Shown piece by piece: positions 40,696-50,024 of a stretch of DNA of 64,000 bases. The notes beneath the pieces were generated by a model that was not told where the DNA came from, searched no databases, and worked only from the letters and a program-made list of their open reading frames with translations. A program made the translations under genes and the position numbers. Source of the stretch: Sporosarcina psychrophila (GTDB taxonomy: Bacteria > Bacillota > Bacilli > Bacillales_A > Planococcaceae); assembly GCF_001590685.1 (NCBI RefSeq), contig NZ_CP014616.1, positions 483,501-547,500 on the forward strand. The letters run 5' to 3'. Positions within the stretch are counted from its first letter, which is position 1. Every line of letters starts with the position of its first letter.

Positions 40696-41880
40696 TTATT
40701 CGTCATCATCCGAACTAAACATGTACGTCCTATGATGGTACTTCATACTGAATACTAATCCAATTGCGAGCATATTCCCCATAAGTGAACTACCGCCATA
40801 ACTGATGAATGGCAGCGGGATGCCAGTAATCGGGAGTAGCTGAATCGTCATCCCGATGTTTTCAAAGACATGGAACGTAATCATTGCAATAATACCTGCG
40901 CATATATACGTACTAAATGGATCTTTCAATTCAAGCGTAATTTTCGTCAAGTGATAAATGAGGAAAAAGTACAAGCAAATAACTAAGCTAGCGCCGATGA
41001 ATCCCCAATCTTCCCCAATCGTTGTGAAGATGAAATCGGTGTGGCTTTCTGCGACGTACACTTCGCGGCCTTTATAACCTTTTCCGAAAACTTCACCCGA
41101 GCCAATCGCATTGAGTGACGTAATAAGGTGACGCCCTTCATTCGAAGAATAGGAATAAGGATCGAGCCATGAATAGATACGTTCAAACATATATGGTCTT
41201 AAACCAAGTTTGTTTTGAAGGAAGTCCTGTGCATAGAGTGTCATCCACAGCAAAGTCGCTCCAATCGTCGCGGTCCCGACAAATACTGGCAAAATTATTC
41301 GCCACGTAATTCCTGCTACAACGACGAACGCTGCCGTAATCGCTATGAAGACAAGTCCAGTTCCAAGATCGGTCTGCATCATGATGAAAAGCAACGGCAA
41401 GAATAGAACAGCAATTATTTTCCCGAGTAAAAAAAAGTCGGTCTTCAATGTTTTCTTAACGAACTTTTCGTGATGCGTCGTAATCATGCGCGCCATGCCG
41501 ATGATGAAAAATGTCTTCATGAACTCAGCGGGTTGGATGCTTCCTACCCCAGGGAGGTGAAACCAGCTTTTTGCACCATTTCTTTTTGCCACAAGCTCCA
41601 TGCTATCCGGAAGAATAATTAGCAGGGCTAAAATAAATACACCGCCGCCGTAAATAATCCAGGCAGCTTTCTTATATTGATCCGGTTCTAAAAACATCGT
41701 AATCGCGATAATGACACATCCGATGAAGTACCATTGAATTTGCGAGGGTACGAAGTTTATGGTGTATTGGCCAGTCGTCTGAGCCGAAGCGATCGCGAAC
41801 AAGCTGACAAGGAAAAATAACAGCAGGATAAATGCAAGTGTCCAGTCAAAACGATCTGCCGGTTTATTAGGTATTTTCAT
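40696..41880 (-). CDS. rodA: RodA-type peptidoglycan polymerase (copy 1)
   Basis: 394 residues, SEDS family, 10 predicted helices. It polymerises lipid II during side-wall growth together with a class B PBP. The catalytic Asp region is SHTDFIFTTIGEDWGFIG, and ITGIPLPFISYGGSSLMGNM is the SEDS signature. It ends in an acidic tail SSDDDE. It is highly similar to the next gene upstream, and both share start (PADRFDWTLAFILLLF) and end. ATG 41880 follows AAGGTGA. SpoVE or FtsW are less likely from the RodA-like sequence. Confidence 0.9.
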   Translation of the reverse strand: MKIPNKPADRFDWTLAFILLLFFLVSLFAIASAQTTGQYTINFVPSQIQWYFIGCVIIAITMFLEPDQYKKAAWIIYGGGVFILALLIILPDSMELVAKRNGAKSWFHLPGVGSIQPAEFMKTFFIIGMARMITTHHEKFVKKTLKTDFFLLGKIIAVLFLPLLFIMMQTDLGTGLVFIAITAAFVVVAGITWRIILPVFVGTATIGATLLWMTLYAQDFLQNKLGLRPYMFERIYSWLDPYSYSSNEGRHLITSLNAIGSGEVFGKGYKGREVYVAESHTDFIFTTIGEDWGFIGASLVICLYFFLIYHLTKITLELKDPFSTYICAGIIAMITFHVFENIGMTIQLLPITGIPLPFISYGGSSLMGNMLAIGLVFSMKYHHRTYMFSSDDDE

Positions 41881-41991
41881 ATATAGTCACCTTGATTTCA
41901 CTAAAATAGGATTACTTTCTACATTTCTTAGTATAACGGAAAGGAGTTGCGATGTTTTCTTTTTTTACTATTGTCTAATGAACTCTGCTAA

Positions 41992-43179
41992 TCAATCTTC
42001 ATCATCAGAGTCGAACAAATACGTTCGATGATGGAATTTCATACTGAAGACTAAACCGATTGCGAGCATATTACTCATTAGCGAACTCCCGCCGTAACTG
42101 ATGAATGGTAGGGGGATTCCGGTAATCGGAAGTAACTGGATTGTCATGCCTATGTTTTCAAAGACATGGAACGTAATCATGGCGATAATACCTGTACAGA
42201 CATACACGCTAAATGGATCTTTTAGTTCAAGTGCAACACGCGTCAAATGATAAATAAGGATGAAAAACAATGTAATCACGAGACTAGCGCCTATGAAGCC
42301 GTATTCTTCTCCGATAACACTGAATATGAAATCGGTATGATTTTCTGGAATGTATACTTCGCGACTTTGAAAACCTTTGCCGTTAATACCACCTGAGCCG
42401 ATAGCTGTCATGGAGGTTAGTAGGTTATAACCCTCATCAGAAGGGTAAGAATATGGATCGAGCCACGAATAAACTCTTTTAAACTGGTAGCGGGAAAAAC
42501 CGAGTGTGTCTTCCATGAAATCTTGCGCATAGAGGGCCATCCATAATAATCCCCCACCAATTGCGGCTGTTCCTGCGAAAAGTGGTAATAGAATTCTCCA
42601 TGAAATTCCTGCAACGACAATGACGGCGACCGTAATTGCCATGAATACTAAAGAAGTTCCGAGGTCAGGCTGTTTCACAATGAATGCGAGCGGTAGGAGA
42701 AGAACAACCATAATCTTTCCAAGGAGAAGAAAATCCGTTTTTATTGTTCTTTCCACAAAGTTTTCATTATGAGAACTCACCATGCGCGCCATGCCTAGGA
42801 TGAAAAATGTTTTTATGAATTCAGAAGGTTGAATTGTTCCGATAGCCGGAAGATGAAGCCATCTTTTTGCGCCAAGTCGCATTTCAGCAATTTGTCCATC
42901 TCCTCCTGGGGCGAAAAAGAGGAAGACGAGAAGAAAAACTCCGAGTCCGTATAAGTACCATGCCATCTGTTTATATTGTTCAGGTTCCAGATACATAGCC
43001 ATAGCAATGATGAATGCGCCTACGATATACCATCTGATTTGTAATGGCACGAAGTTTATTGAATACTGCCCGGATGTTTGAGCGGAAGCAATTGTAAATA
43101 TGCTTATAATGCAAAATAGCAATAAAATAAAGGCTAGTGTCCAGTCGAAACGATCTGCAGGCTTGTTTTTTTGTTTCAT
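41992..43179 (-). CDS. RodA-type peptidoglycan polymerase (copy 2)
   Basis: 395 residues, a tandem paralogue of the preceding gene (same length, same motifs NHTDFIFSVIGEEYGFIG and ITGIPLPFISYGGSSLMSNM, acidic tail DSDDED). It is transcribed first, 111 bp ahead of copy 1, with AGGTGATAAT as ribosome site. The middle region (residues about 80-115, with PGGDGQIAEMRLGAKRW) differs most. Both copies look intact, so either may be the essential one. Confidence 0.88.
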   Translation of the reverse strand: MKQKNKPADRFDWTLAFILLLFCIISIFTIASAQTSGQYSINFVPLQIRWYIVGAFIIAMAMYLEPEQYKQMAWYLYGLGVFLLVFLFFAPGGDGQIAEMRLGAKRWLHLPAIGTIQPSEFIKTFFILGMARMVSSHNENFVERTIKTDFLLLGKIMVVLLLPLAFIVKQPDLGTSLVFMAITVAVIVVAGISWRILLPLFAGTAAIGGGLLWMALYAQDFMEDTLGFSRYQFKRVYSWLDPYSYPSDEGYNLLTSMTAIGSGGINGKGFQSREVYIPENHTDFIFSVIGEEYGFIGASLVITLFFILIYHLTRVALELKDPFSVYVCTGIIAMITFHVFENIGMTIQLLPITGIPLPFISYGGSSLMSNMLAIGLVFSMKFHHRTYLFDSDDED

Positions 43180-43363
43180 ATTATCACCTGTTTTTCCATC
43201 TAATCTAGCATTCTTAAGTATAGCTCATCGGAGTAGAGTATGCATTTCCTCATATTGGACGTAAAGGCAACCGCGAAGTTGCCTCTTGAAAGATGGGCAT
43301 GCTAAACTTGTGGGGAATTTAAGGTCTATTTTAACTGTGTGAATATGAGAGGAGATTTTCGTT

Positions 43364-43696
43364 GTGGCATGGATTTATTTACTGATCGCAGGCATGACTG
43401 AAATCATTTGGGCAATTGGATTAAAAGAAGCGCAGGGCTTTACAGTCCTTCTCCCTTCAATAGTAACGCTGGTTTTCATCATAGTTAGCTTTTTCCTGTT
43501 CGCGAAAGCAATGGAGAAAATACCCATTGGTACTGCGTATGCCATTTTTACAGGAATCGGTGCGGCTGGAACAGCAATTGTCGGTATTATCCTATTCAAT
43601 GAAGGAGCAGGTATTGGTAAACTGTTTTTTCTAGTACTTCTGCTTGTTGGTATCGTCGGACTTAAACTTGCTGATGGACAGGGGGAGACTAAATAG
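43364..43696 (+). CDS. SMR family transporter subunit (SugE/YkkC-like)
   Basis: 110 residues with four helices. It has the membrane Glu at residue 13 in WIYLLIAGMTEIIWAIGLKE, and GTAYAIFTGIGAAGTAIVG as the family core. Small multidrug resistance proteins exchange protons for cations; the Trp-Ala context near the Glu is like guanidinium exporters (Gdx). GTG 43364 follows GAGAGGAG. It overlaps the next SMR gene by one base, the usual layout of two-component SMR pumps such as YkkCD. No guanidine riboswitch was found upstream. Confidence 0.9.
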   Translation: MAWIYLLIAGMTEIIWAIGLKEAQGFTVLLPSIVTLVFIIVSFFLFAKAMEKIPIGTAYAIFTGIGAAGTAIVGIILFNEGAGIGKLFFLVLLLVGIVGLKLADGQGETK

Positions 43697-44010
43697 TGTC
43701 TTGGATAATCTTAATTATTGCGGGGCTATTCGAAGTGGCGTTCGTTATTATGATGAAATTATCGGAAGGATTCCGAAATAAAAAATATACAGTATTGACT
43801 GTTCTAACAGCAGCACTCAGTTTCTTTTTATTATCAGTTGCTATAAAAGATTTACCCGTTGGAACAGGGTATGCCGTTTGGGCGGGAATAGGTGCAGCAG
43901 GTAGTGTTCTAATTGGCATGGTTTTTTTTCGTGAAAAGCGAAGTGCGCTAAAGTTCCTGTTTTTATCCTTCATCATTGCAGGTGTTACGGGACTTAAGTT
44001 GTTTGGTTGA
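43696..44010 (+). CDS. SMR family transporter subunit (YkkD-like partner)
   Basis: 104 residues with four helices; membrane Glu13 in WIILIIAGLFEVAFVIMMK, and GTGYAVWAGIGAAGSVLIG. It differs from its partner in charge at the ends (GFRNKKYT loop), as in heterodimeric pairs where the two subunits insert in opposite directions. GTG overlaps the stop of the first gene. Confidence 0.9.
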   Translation: MSWIILIIAGLFEVAFVIMMKLSEGFRNKKYTVLTVLTAALSFFLLSVAIKDLPVGTGYAVWAGIGAAGSVLIGMVFFREKRSALKFLFLSFIIAGVTGLKLFG

Positions 44011-44092
44011 ATATCTTACATAAAATCATCATGAATGTGAGCTGTTCATGGTAAACTGAAGGAATGAAACTAATAGATTGTGAGGGGAAAAT

Positions 44093-45163
44093 ATGAAGAA
44101 AAAACTAGGATTGGTCTACGGTGGAAAATCAGCTGAGCATGAGGTGTCGCTGTCGACTGCACGTGCAGTGACACAAGCGGTGGACTTTAATAAATACGAA
44201 GTAGTTCCAATTTATATAACGTACGACGGTGAGTGGAGAAAAGGAGAATCACTTGAAAGCTCTGCGAAAACGATTGAAGAGCTTCGCCTTGAGGGGAATG
44301 GCTCCAGTCAACCAGATAGTATACATGCTTTCTTGAATGGAGGAACGGGCGCTCCAGACGTCATTTTTCCACTTTTGCACGGAACAAATGGTGAAGATGG
44401 AACGGTTCAAGGGTTCTTTGAGGTGATGAATGTCCCTTACGTCGGTAATGGTGTACTGGCATCGTCAGCGGGAATGGACAAAGTCGTCATGAAGCAGTTA
44501 TTCGCGCAAGTAGGATTGAAACAAGTGCCTTATGTACACTTTATCCGTACTGGATGGGTCAAAGAACAGCAACAGTTAGTCGACAAAATGGAAACAGAGC
44601 TCGGTTGGCCGATGTTCGTAAAACCTGCGAATCTTGGTTCCAGTGTGGGTATAAGCATGGCAACGGACCGCAAAGGTTTAATCGAAGCTGTGGATATTGC
44701 CCTGAAATTCGACCGGAAAATCATCGTCGAACAAGGCGTAACTGCACGTGAAATCGAAATGGGCGTCATGGGTAACGACGAACCGCTATGCTCAGTGTCA
44801 GGGGAGATTAAACCTGTTGCGGCATTTTACGATTATGAAGCGAAATATACAGATGGCAACACAACACTGGCCATTCCTGCACAAGTAACTGAGGAAGTTA
44901 AAAAGACAATGGAAGACATGGCTGTCCGTGCCTTTAAAGTGCTTGACTGTTCGGGACTCGTCCGTGCAGACTTTTTTGTCACTGCGGACGACGAAGTCTT
45001 GATTAATGAAGTGAATACAATGCCAGGTTTTACACCGACAAGCATGTTCCCGCTACTATGGCAGAAAACAGGTGTAGCTTATCCTGAATTAATCAACGGG
45101 CTGATCGAACTAGCACTGGAACGACATGCGGAAAAGCAAACATTACAATATACGATGGATTGA
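44093..45163 (+). CDS. ddl: D-alanine-D-alanine ligase
   Basis: 356 residues, ATP-grasp fold. It makes the D-Ala-D-Ala dipeptide for peptidoglycan. The N-terminal GGKSAEHEVSLSTARAV, LLHGTNGEDGTVQG, ATP site KPANLGSSVGIS and C-terminal EVNTMPGFTPTSMFP are all intact; Tyr/Phe choice at the omega-loop suggests ordinary D-Ala rather than D-Lac specificity, though I cannot place that residue with certainty. ATG 44093 follows GAGGGG. MurF, which uses the product, is 12 bp downstream. Confidence 0.97.
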   Translation: MKKKLGLVYGGKSAEHEVSLSTARAVTQAVDFNKYEVVPIYITYDGEWRKGESLESSAKTIEELRLEGNGSSQPDSIHAFLNGGTGAPDVIFPLLHGTNGEDGTVQGFFEVMNVPYVGNGVLASSAGMDKVVMKQLFAQVGLKQVPYVHFIRTGWVKEQQQLVDKMETELGWPMFVKPANLGSSVGISMATDRKGLIEAVDIALKFDRKIIVEQGVTAREIEMGVMGNDEPLCSVSGEIKPVAAFYDYEAKYTDGNTTLAIPAQVTEEVKKTMEDMAVRAFKVLDCSGLVRADFFVTADDEVLINEVNTMPGFTPTSMFPLLWQKTGVAYPELINGLIELALERHAEKQTLQYTMD

Positions 45164-45175
45164 GTGTGATTTGAA

Positions 45176-46561
45176 GTGAAACGGAAGTTAAGCGAAATCG
45201 CTGATTGGATACAGGCGGCTGGCCAAAATTTAGAAGACATATTCGCAACGGGTGTGTCCATTGATTCAAGAACTGCATCGGCGGGGGACCTATTTATCCC
45301 TTTTCGTGGGGAACAAGTAAATGGTCACAATTATGTGGAACAAGCGATTAAACAGGGTGCTGTCGCATCTTTATGGATGAAAGATGAACCGGATCCACCT
45401 GCAAATGTGCCGTTAATTTTCGTCGAGAATCCCGAGTTGGCGCTCCAGGAAATGGCACGCATTTATCGGGGGATGCTTCAATGTAAAGTCGTCGGCATTA
45501 CAGGGTCGAATGGCAAAACATCAACAAAGGATTTAATTGCAAGTGTATTGTCTCCGTATTTCAACGTCCGAAAAACGGAAGGGAACTATAATAATGAACT
45601 TGGTTTACCATTGACGATATTGTCGCTTGAGGAAGATACCGAGTTTGCAATCTTGGAAATGGGCATGAGTGGGTTCGGGGAAATTTCCTTTTTATCGAAA
45701 CTGGCGAAACCACATTTTGCTGTGATTACGAATATCGGAGAAGCGCATATGCAGGATCTTGGATCGCGTGCAGGAATCGCCAAAGCGAAATTCGAAATTA
45801 TCGATGGATTGCAAGAAGGTGGCAAGCTATTTTACGACGGCGACGAACCGCTTCTACAAGGTCTTGTTGATCAGCTTACTGCAGTTCAAGCTGTTTCGTT
45901 TGGCTATGAAAAAGAAACGATGTTGTCACTCGAAAAGATTGAATCTGGCGATGAAGGAAGTCGTTTTACAGTCACTGGCTTACTAGACGGAGAATTCACA
46001 ATCCCTGTATACGGGGCGCATCAAGTTAAAAATGCGCTGGCTGCAATTCTTATTGCAAATGAAGCAGCTATCAGTGTCGATGACATCCGCGGATCACTTC
46101 GCCAAGCGTCCTTAACGGATATGCGTATGCAGCCGGTTAGTGTCGATAATGGTGCATTGTTCATTAATGACGCATACAACGCAGCACCGACATCAATGCG
46201 TGCAGCACTTGCTTTCATGGAGGATACTGAATTACGTAAAGAAAAATGGGTTGTACTTGCTGATATGTTAGAACTGGGTGACGAAGAGCAGGTTTATCAT
46301 GAAAATCTAGCCGATGAACTGGTTGCGATGAAGCTAGAAGGCATTCTACTCTATGGTCCGCGTATGAAATGGTTACATGATAAATTGCAAAACGGTGGCA
46401 TGGAAACGCGGCTATTATGGTCAGAAAAGGATTATACTCCTATTGTGAACGCACTCCGGGAATATACTGGCGTAGATTCGATTGTACTGTTAAAAGGTTC
46501 ACGGGGAATGGCACTTGAATATATTCTAGAAGATCTGATGGGTAAAGGAGCCGGGAAATGA
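45176..46561 (+). CDS. murF: UDP-MurNAc-tripeptide-D-Ala-D-Ala ligase MurF
   Basis: 461 residues. It adds the Ddl product to UDP-MurNAc-tripeptide, the last cytoplasmic precursor step. The N-terminal domain has IDSRTASAGDLFIPFRGE, the P-loop is GITGSNGKTSTKDLI, then NYNNELGLPLT and the C-terminal DAYNAAPTSMRAAL. The GTG start at 45176 has only a weak ribosome site, so coupling to ddl is likely. The stop overlaps the next gene's start (ATGA). Confidence 0.97.
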   Translation: MKRKLSEIADWIQAAGQNLEDIFATGVSIDSRTASAGDLFIPFRGEQVNGHNYVEQAIKQGAVASLWMKDEPDPPANVPLIFVENPELALQEMARIYRGMLQCKVVGITGSNGKTSTKDLIASVLSPYFNVRKTEGNYNNELGLPLTILSLEEDTEFAILEMGMSGFGEISFLSKLAKPHFAVITNIGEAHMQDLGSRAGIAKAKFEIIDGLQEGGKLFYDGDEPLLQGLVDQLTAVQAVSFGYEKETMLSLEKIESGDEGSRFTVTGLLDGEFTIPVYGAHQVKNALAAILIANEAAISVDDIRGSLRQASLTDMRMQPVSVDNGALFINDAYNAAPTSMRAALAFMEDTELRKEKWVVLADMLELGDEEQVYHENLADELVAMKLEGILLYGPRMKWLHDKLQNGGMETRLLWSEKDYTPIVNALREYTGVDSIVLLKGSRGMALEYILEDLMGKGAGK

Positions 46562-47250
46562 AAACGGGCGTGCTATTCATACATGGCTTTACAGGCGGTC
46601 CATTTGAAGTAAGGCCGCTTGTGAATTTCTTGAAAATGAAAACGAACTGGCAGTTAGCTATACCGACATTGACTGGCCATGGCATCACGCTGAATCTTGA
46701 AAAAGGATCCGCTGCTTCCTGGTTGATGGAAGCGGAACTTGCACTTAAAAGACTGCAAAAAGAAGTCGACCGCGTAATCGTGGTCGGCTTTTCGATGGGC
46801 GGACTGATTGCGATGTATCTTGGACTGAGGTATAAAATCGACAAACTTGTCTTGTTAAGCGCGGCGGCAAGATATATAAGTCCACGCATCCTTTTGAAAG
46901 AGATGAGAATCATGTTGGCAAAACCGCTTATGAAAAAATATCCACCAAATACATTTTATCATTTGTATGAATATAAGCTTGCACACACACCGTTGCGTGC
47001 AGTCTTCGAATTTTTACGCATTGTGAGCATCGTCAAACCTTATTATGGTTTGATTAAAACACCTGTATGTATCGTTCAAGGTGAGAAAGATGGAATTGTC
47101 CCGTTTACTACCGCTGAGCACTTGTTAAAAAAACTTGGCTCCGAAAAAAAGGAATTCATAAAATCACCTGTTGGGAAGCATCATATCTGTTACAGCGATG
47201 ACTGTGACAATTGGTTCAATGAAGTGCTTCGGTTCATGCGGGAAGATTGA
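46558..47250 (+). CDS. Carboxylesterase / alpha-beta hydrolase (Est30-like)
   Basis: 230 residues. It has the HGFTGGPFEVRPL oxyanion region, nucleophile GFSMGG, Asp in QGEKDGIVPF and His in GKHHICYSDDCD. The size and start are like the Est30 monoacylglycerol-lipase group. It begins with an ATGA overlap to murF, so it is translated in the ddl-murF operon; in B. subtilis murF is followed directly by cshA as I recall, so this gene is an addition. Link to wall synthesis is unproven. Confidence 0.87.
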   Translation: MKTGVLFIHGFTGGPFEVRPLVNFLKMKTNWQLAIPTLTGHGITLNLEKGSAASWLMEAELALKRLQKEVDRVIVVGFSMGGLIAMYLGLRYKIDKLVLLSAAARYISPRILLKEMRIMLAKPLMKKYPPNTFYHLYEYKLAHTPLRAVFEFLRIVSIVKPYYGLIKTPVCIVQGEKDGIVPFTTAEHLLKKLGSEKKEFIKSPVGKHHICYSDDCDNWFNEVLRFMRED

Positions 47251-47280
47251 CCACGGGTGAGTGGGAAATTGGCTTTTTGA

Positions 47281-47325
47281 TGATGTCTAGCTCCAGCGTC
47301 TAGGCGAGCCGCTTTCGCTTTTTGG
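47281..47325. repeat. Short derivative of the dispersed repeat
   Basis: GATGTCTAGCTCCAGCGTC directly followed by TAGGCGAGCCGCTTTCGCTTTTT: the two family ends with the central hairpin deleted. Confidence 0.6.
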
Positions 47326-47360
47326 TGAGTAAACTGATTATTACTACTTAAGCGGATTGA

Positions 47361-47389
47361 TTGCGAAGTGCTTTTTCCCATGGTATACT
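47361..47389 (+). promoter_or_regulatory. Promoter of cshA
   Basis: TTGCGA (47361-47366), 17-nt spacer ending TGG, TATACT (47384-47389), i.e. an extended -10. It leaves a leader of about 270 nt before the cshA start. Confidence 0.72.
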
Positions 47390-47417
47390 GTGATGAACAT
47401 TGGATACATTTACGTAG

Positions 47418-47448
47418 CACTCTTCAAGAAGTGAAGGGTACTTTTTTT
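47418..47448 (+). terminator. Terminator-like hairpin in the cshA leader
   Basis: ACTCTTC pairs with GAAGGGT around a 7-nt loop, then AC and eight T. It starts only about 20 nt after the predicted transcription start, so it would act as an attenuator. Confidence 0.5.
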
Positions 47449-47501
47449 TGAATATAACGGTTTGCTCATATAAGTTGGACGAATTGTCCATTGATCGAAC
47501 C

Positions 47502-47527
47502 GCTCGGCAAAGACCGGGCTTTCCTTT
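47502..47527 (+). promoter_or_regulatory. Second leader hairpin with U-rich tail
   Basis: GCTCGG pairs with CCGGGC around CAAAGA, followed by TTTCCTTTT. A smaller GGAC/GTCC hairpin lies just upstream (47477-47489). It may be part of leader control of cshA. Confidence 0.4.
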
Positions 47528-47664
47528 TCAACCATAACCTCTACTTATACTATAGAGAATGCAAAATATCGGAAACGTTCCCTTTTAACAGGCTCGAATT
47601 TGCCGTGCCTTCATTTGCAAATGTAACCAATTGTCAAATGAAAAAACAAAGGAGATTGATAAGT

Positions 47665-49188
47665 TTGACTAATTTTTCAGAATTAAATATCAGTGAATCA
47701 ACACAACGCGCGCTAGCTAAAATGGGGTTTGAAGAAGCAACGCCAATCCAAGAAGGTACTGTCCGTTTTGGTATGGAAGGTCGCGACGTTATCGGCCAGG
47801 CACAAACTGGTACTGGTAAAACAGCTGCATTTGGTATTCCAATCATTGAAAAGGTTGATATCAGAAACACTGCAGTACAGGCACTTGTAATTGCTCCAAC
47901 ACGCGAATTGGCTATTCAGGTTTCTGAAGAAATCTACAGAATTGGTGCTGACAAACGTGTACGCATTCTTTCTGTTTACGGTGGACAAGAAATTGGACGT
48001 CAGATCCGTGCATTGCGCAATAACCCACAAATCATCGTTGGTACGCCAGGACGTATTCTTGACCATATCAAACGTAAAACATTGAAATTAGACGGCGTAC
48101 AAACACTTGTACTTGACGAAGCAGATGAAATGTTGAACATGGGCTTCATCGAAGACATCAACACAATTCTTGCGAGTGTACCGGCTGAGCGCCAAACACT
48201 TCTATTCTCGGCTACTATGCCTGGACCAATCCGCAAAATTGCAGAAACGTTCATGAAAAACCCGGAAATGGTTAAAATCAAGTCTAAAGAAATGACTGTT
48301 GAAAATATCGAACAGTTCTTCGTTAAATCACAAGAACGCGAAAAGTTTGATATCCTTTCACGTCTTCTAAATGTTCAACAACCTGAACTTGCAATCATCT
48401 TTGGTCGTACAAAACGTCGCGTTGACGAACTATCTCAGGCACTAGGTATCCGCGGATACATTGCTGAAGGAATTCACGGCGACTTGACTCAAGCGAAACG
48501 GATGTCTGTCCTTAAGCAATTCAAAGAAGGTAAAGTTGATATCCTTGTTGCAACTGACGTTGCGGCACGTGGACTCGATATTTCAGGCGTAACACACGTT
48601 TACAACTTCGATATTCCACAAGATCCTGAAAGCTATGTTCACCGTATTGGTCGTACAGGACGCGCAGGGAAAAGTGGAGTAGCAATTACATTCGTAACAC
48701 CACGTGAAATGGGTTACCTTCGTATTGTAGAAGAAACAACTAAAAAACAAATGACTCCATTGAACCCACCATCTTCTGACGAAGCAATTCTTGGTCAGCA
48801 ACGTGTGGCTGTGGAACAACTTACTGAAATTGTTACTAAAAATGAATTGAGTGATTATACACATCTTGCAGCTGATTTGCTTGAGAAATTTGAAGCTAAA
48901 GATCTAGTTGCAGCAGCACTTCGTTCATTAACTCGCGAACCGAATGATACACCTGTATCTATTTCGGAAGAGCGTCCATTACCATCACGCGGAAATTCTC
49001 GCGGCGGCGGCGGTGGTTATAAAGGTAACCGTAGCGGCGGACGTCCATCAAGCGGTGGCGGCGGACGTGGTTATGGCGGCGGAGCTCGTCGTAGTGGCGG
49101 AAGTGGCGGCAACGCACCAAGCGGTAGCCGTGACGGAGCTAGAAGAGACAGCGGCAGTCGTTCACGTACTACTAAATCAGATCGTTAA
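47665..49188 (+). CDS. cshA: DEAD-box RNA helicase CshA
   Basis: About 507 residues. It unwinds RNA in the degradosome and at low temperature. The Q motif is ATPIQEGTV, Walker [12 protein letters not shown], then [31 protein letters not shown] and [10 protein letters not shown]. The C terminus is a Gly/Arg/Ser-rich RNA-binding tail ([20 protein letters not shown] and further) typical of CshA. TTG 47665 follows AAAGGAG; a longer frame from 47491 is rejected since it runs through leader hairpins. The long structured leader suggests cold or autogenous control. Confidence 0.96.
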   Translation: MTNFSELNISESTQRALAKMGFEEATPIQEGTVRFGMEGRDVIGQAQTGTGKTAAFGIPIIEKVDIRNTAVQALVIAPTRELAIQVSEEIYRIGADKRVRILSVYGGQEIGRQIRALRNNPQIIVGTPGRILDHIKRKTLKLDGVQTLVLDEADEMLNMGFIEDINTILASVPAERQTLLFSATMPGPIRKIAETFMKNPEMVKIKSKEMTVENIEQFFVKSQEREKFDILSRLLNVQQPELAIIFGRTKRRVDELSQALGIRGYIAEGIHGDLTQAKRMSVLKQFKEGKVDILVATDVAARGLDISGVTHVYNFDIPQDPESYVHRIGRTGRAGKSGVAITFVTPREMGYLRIVEETTKKQMTPLNPPSSDEAILGQQRVAVEQLTEIVTKNELSDYTHLAADLLEKFEAKDLVAAALRSLTREPNDTPVSISEERPLPSRGNSRGGGGGYKGNRSGGRPSSGGGGRGYGGGARRSGGSGGNAPSGSRDGARRDSGSRSRTTKSDR

Positions 49189-49200
49189 TAATGAACCTTT

Positions 49201-49246
49201 AAAAGATCCGGATAGCGCAATGAGCGCTTACCCGGATCTTTTTTTG
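49201..49246 (+). terminator. Intrinsic terminator of cshA
   Basis: AAAAGATCCGG / CCGGATCTTTTT with an inner AGCGC/GCGCT pairing and seven T. Confidence 0.88.
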
Positions 49247-49276
49247 TATACAATAAAGTTCGAAGGGGAATGTGAG

Positions 49277-49476
49277 GACTAGGCAACACCAAGTCCGAGG
49301 TATGCAACGAAGTCTCTGAACTAAATAACACAAAGCCGAAACTAAGCAACATCCACACGACAAAGCAACGTTTCGTCTGAACTAGACAACATATAGCTCA
49401 AGGTATGCAACGCAATCTCCAAACTAAACAACACTACGCGAAAACTAAACAACACTCCCTCAACCCTCTTAGCAAC
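49277..49476. repeat. Degenerate 21-bp phased array (10 units)
   Basis: The core (C)TAAACAAC or TATGCAAC recurs with its last base at 49287, 49308, 49329, 49350, 49369, 49390, 49411, 49432, 49453 and 49476: eight steps of 19-21 bp and one of 23. Consensus about GAAACTAARCAACRC plus six variable bases. It lies between the cshA terminator and ydbS, and no ORF runs through it. Confidence 0.75.
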
Positions 49477-49544
49477 AATCCATCAAAATGAAACATTTCG
49501 CGCTCTTAATCGTATAGAATAAGTAGAGAGGAAGAGGTGTTCAT

Positions 49545-50024
49545 ATGAGAGAACAACCGGTGAATCGTATATCGGAAAAAGGATTAAAGGTATGGAGATT
49601 ATACGGCATTATGGAAACAGGATTCCTTTTACTTGTAGCAATTGCCGCGGGGGTATTGGCTTATATATTTGAAGGTCCATGGTGGATATATGCGGTGGCT
49701 GCGGTTGTCGTAATCCTATTCGCGTACTTTTTCATTTATTTATTTCCCAAAGTTAAATGGATGCGATGGCGCTATGAAGTGCGTGAATCAGAAATTGAGC
49801 TGCAACATGGTATTTTTATCGTCAAACGGACGTTGATTCCAATGGTGCGTGTTCAGCACGTAGACACCGCGCAAGGACCGATTTTACGAAAATATAACTT
49901 GGCGGAAATCACGATTTCCACGGCGGCGACGAATCATACAATACCTGCTCTTGTGATGGAAGAGGCGGATGAACTTCGGAGCAGGATATCAGCGCTTGCA
50001 AGGGTGGCGGAAGAAGATGTCTGA
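49545..50024 (+). CDS. ydbS: Membrane PH-domain protein YdbS-like
   Basis: 159 residues with two membrane helices (IMETGFLLLVAIAAGVLAYI; WIYAVAAVVVILFAYFFIYL) and then one bacterial PH (bPH2) domain with VRESEIELQHGIFIVKRTLIP. In B. subtilis YdbS and YdbT act together in resistance to an antimicrobial peptide and belong to the sigma-W regulon. ATG 49545 follows AGAGGTG. The 3' end overlaps ydbT by 8 bp. Confidence 0.9.
   Translation: MREQPVNRISEKGLKVWRLYGIMETGFLLLVAIAAGVLAYIFEGPWWIYAVAAVVVILFAYFFIYLFPKVKWMRWRYEVRESEIELQHGIFIVKRTLIPMVRVQHVDTAQGPILRKYNLAEITISTAATNHTIPALVMEEADELRSRISALARVAEEDV

Noticed and set aside
43180..43363. Guanidine (ykkC-type) riboswitch before the SMR pair
   Set aside because: None of the conserved stretches of the guanidine-I aptamer are present; only a small GGCAAC/GTTGCC hairpin is seen at 43264-43281.
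47400..47460. T-box leader before cshA
   Set aside because: AGGGTAC slightly resembles the T-box core, but no full AGGGTGG-ACCGCG sequence exists and the downstream gene is not a tRNA-linked gene.
48944..49282. 112-codon frame overlapping the end of cshA
   Set aside because: Alternative reading of the Gly/Arg-rich repeat region; the cshA frame has all motifs and the product of this frame is low complexity.
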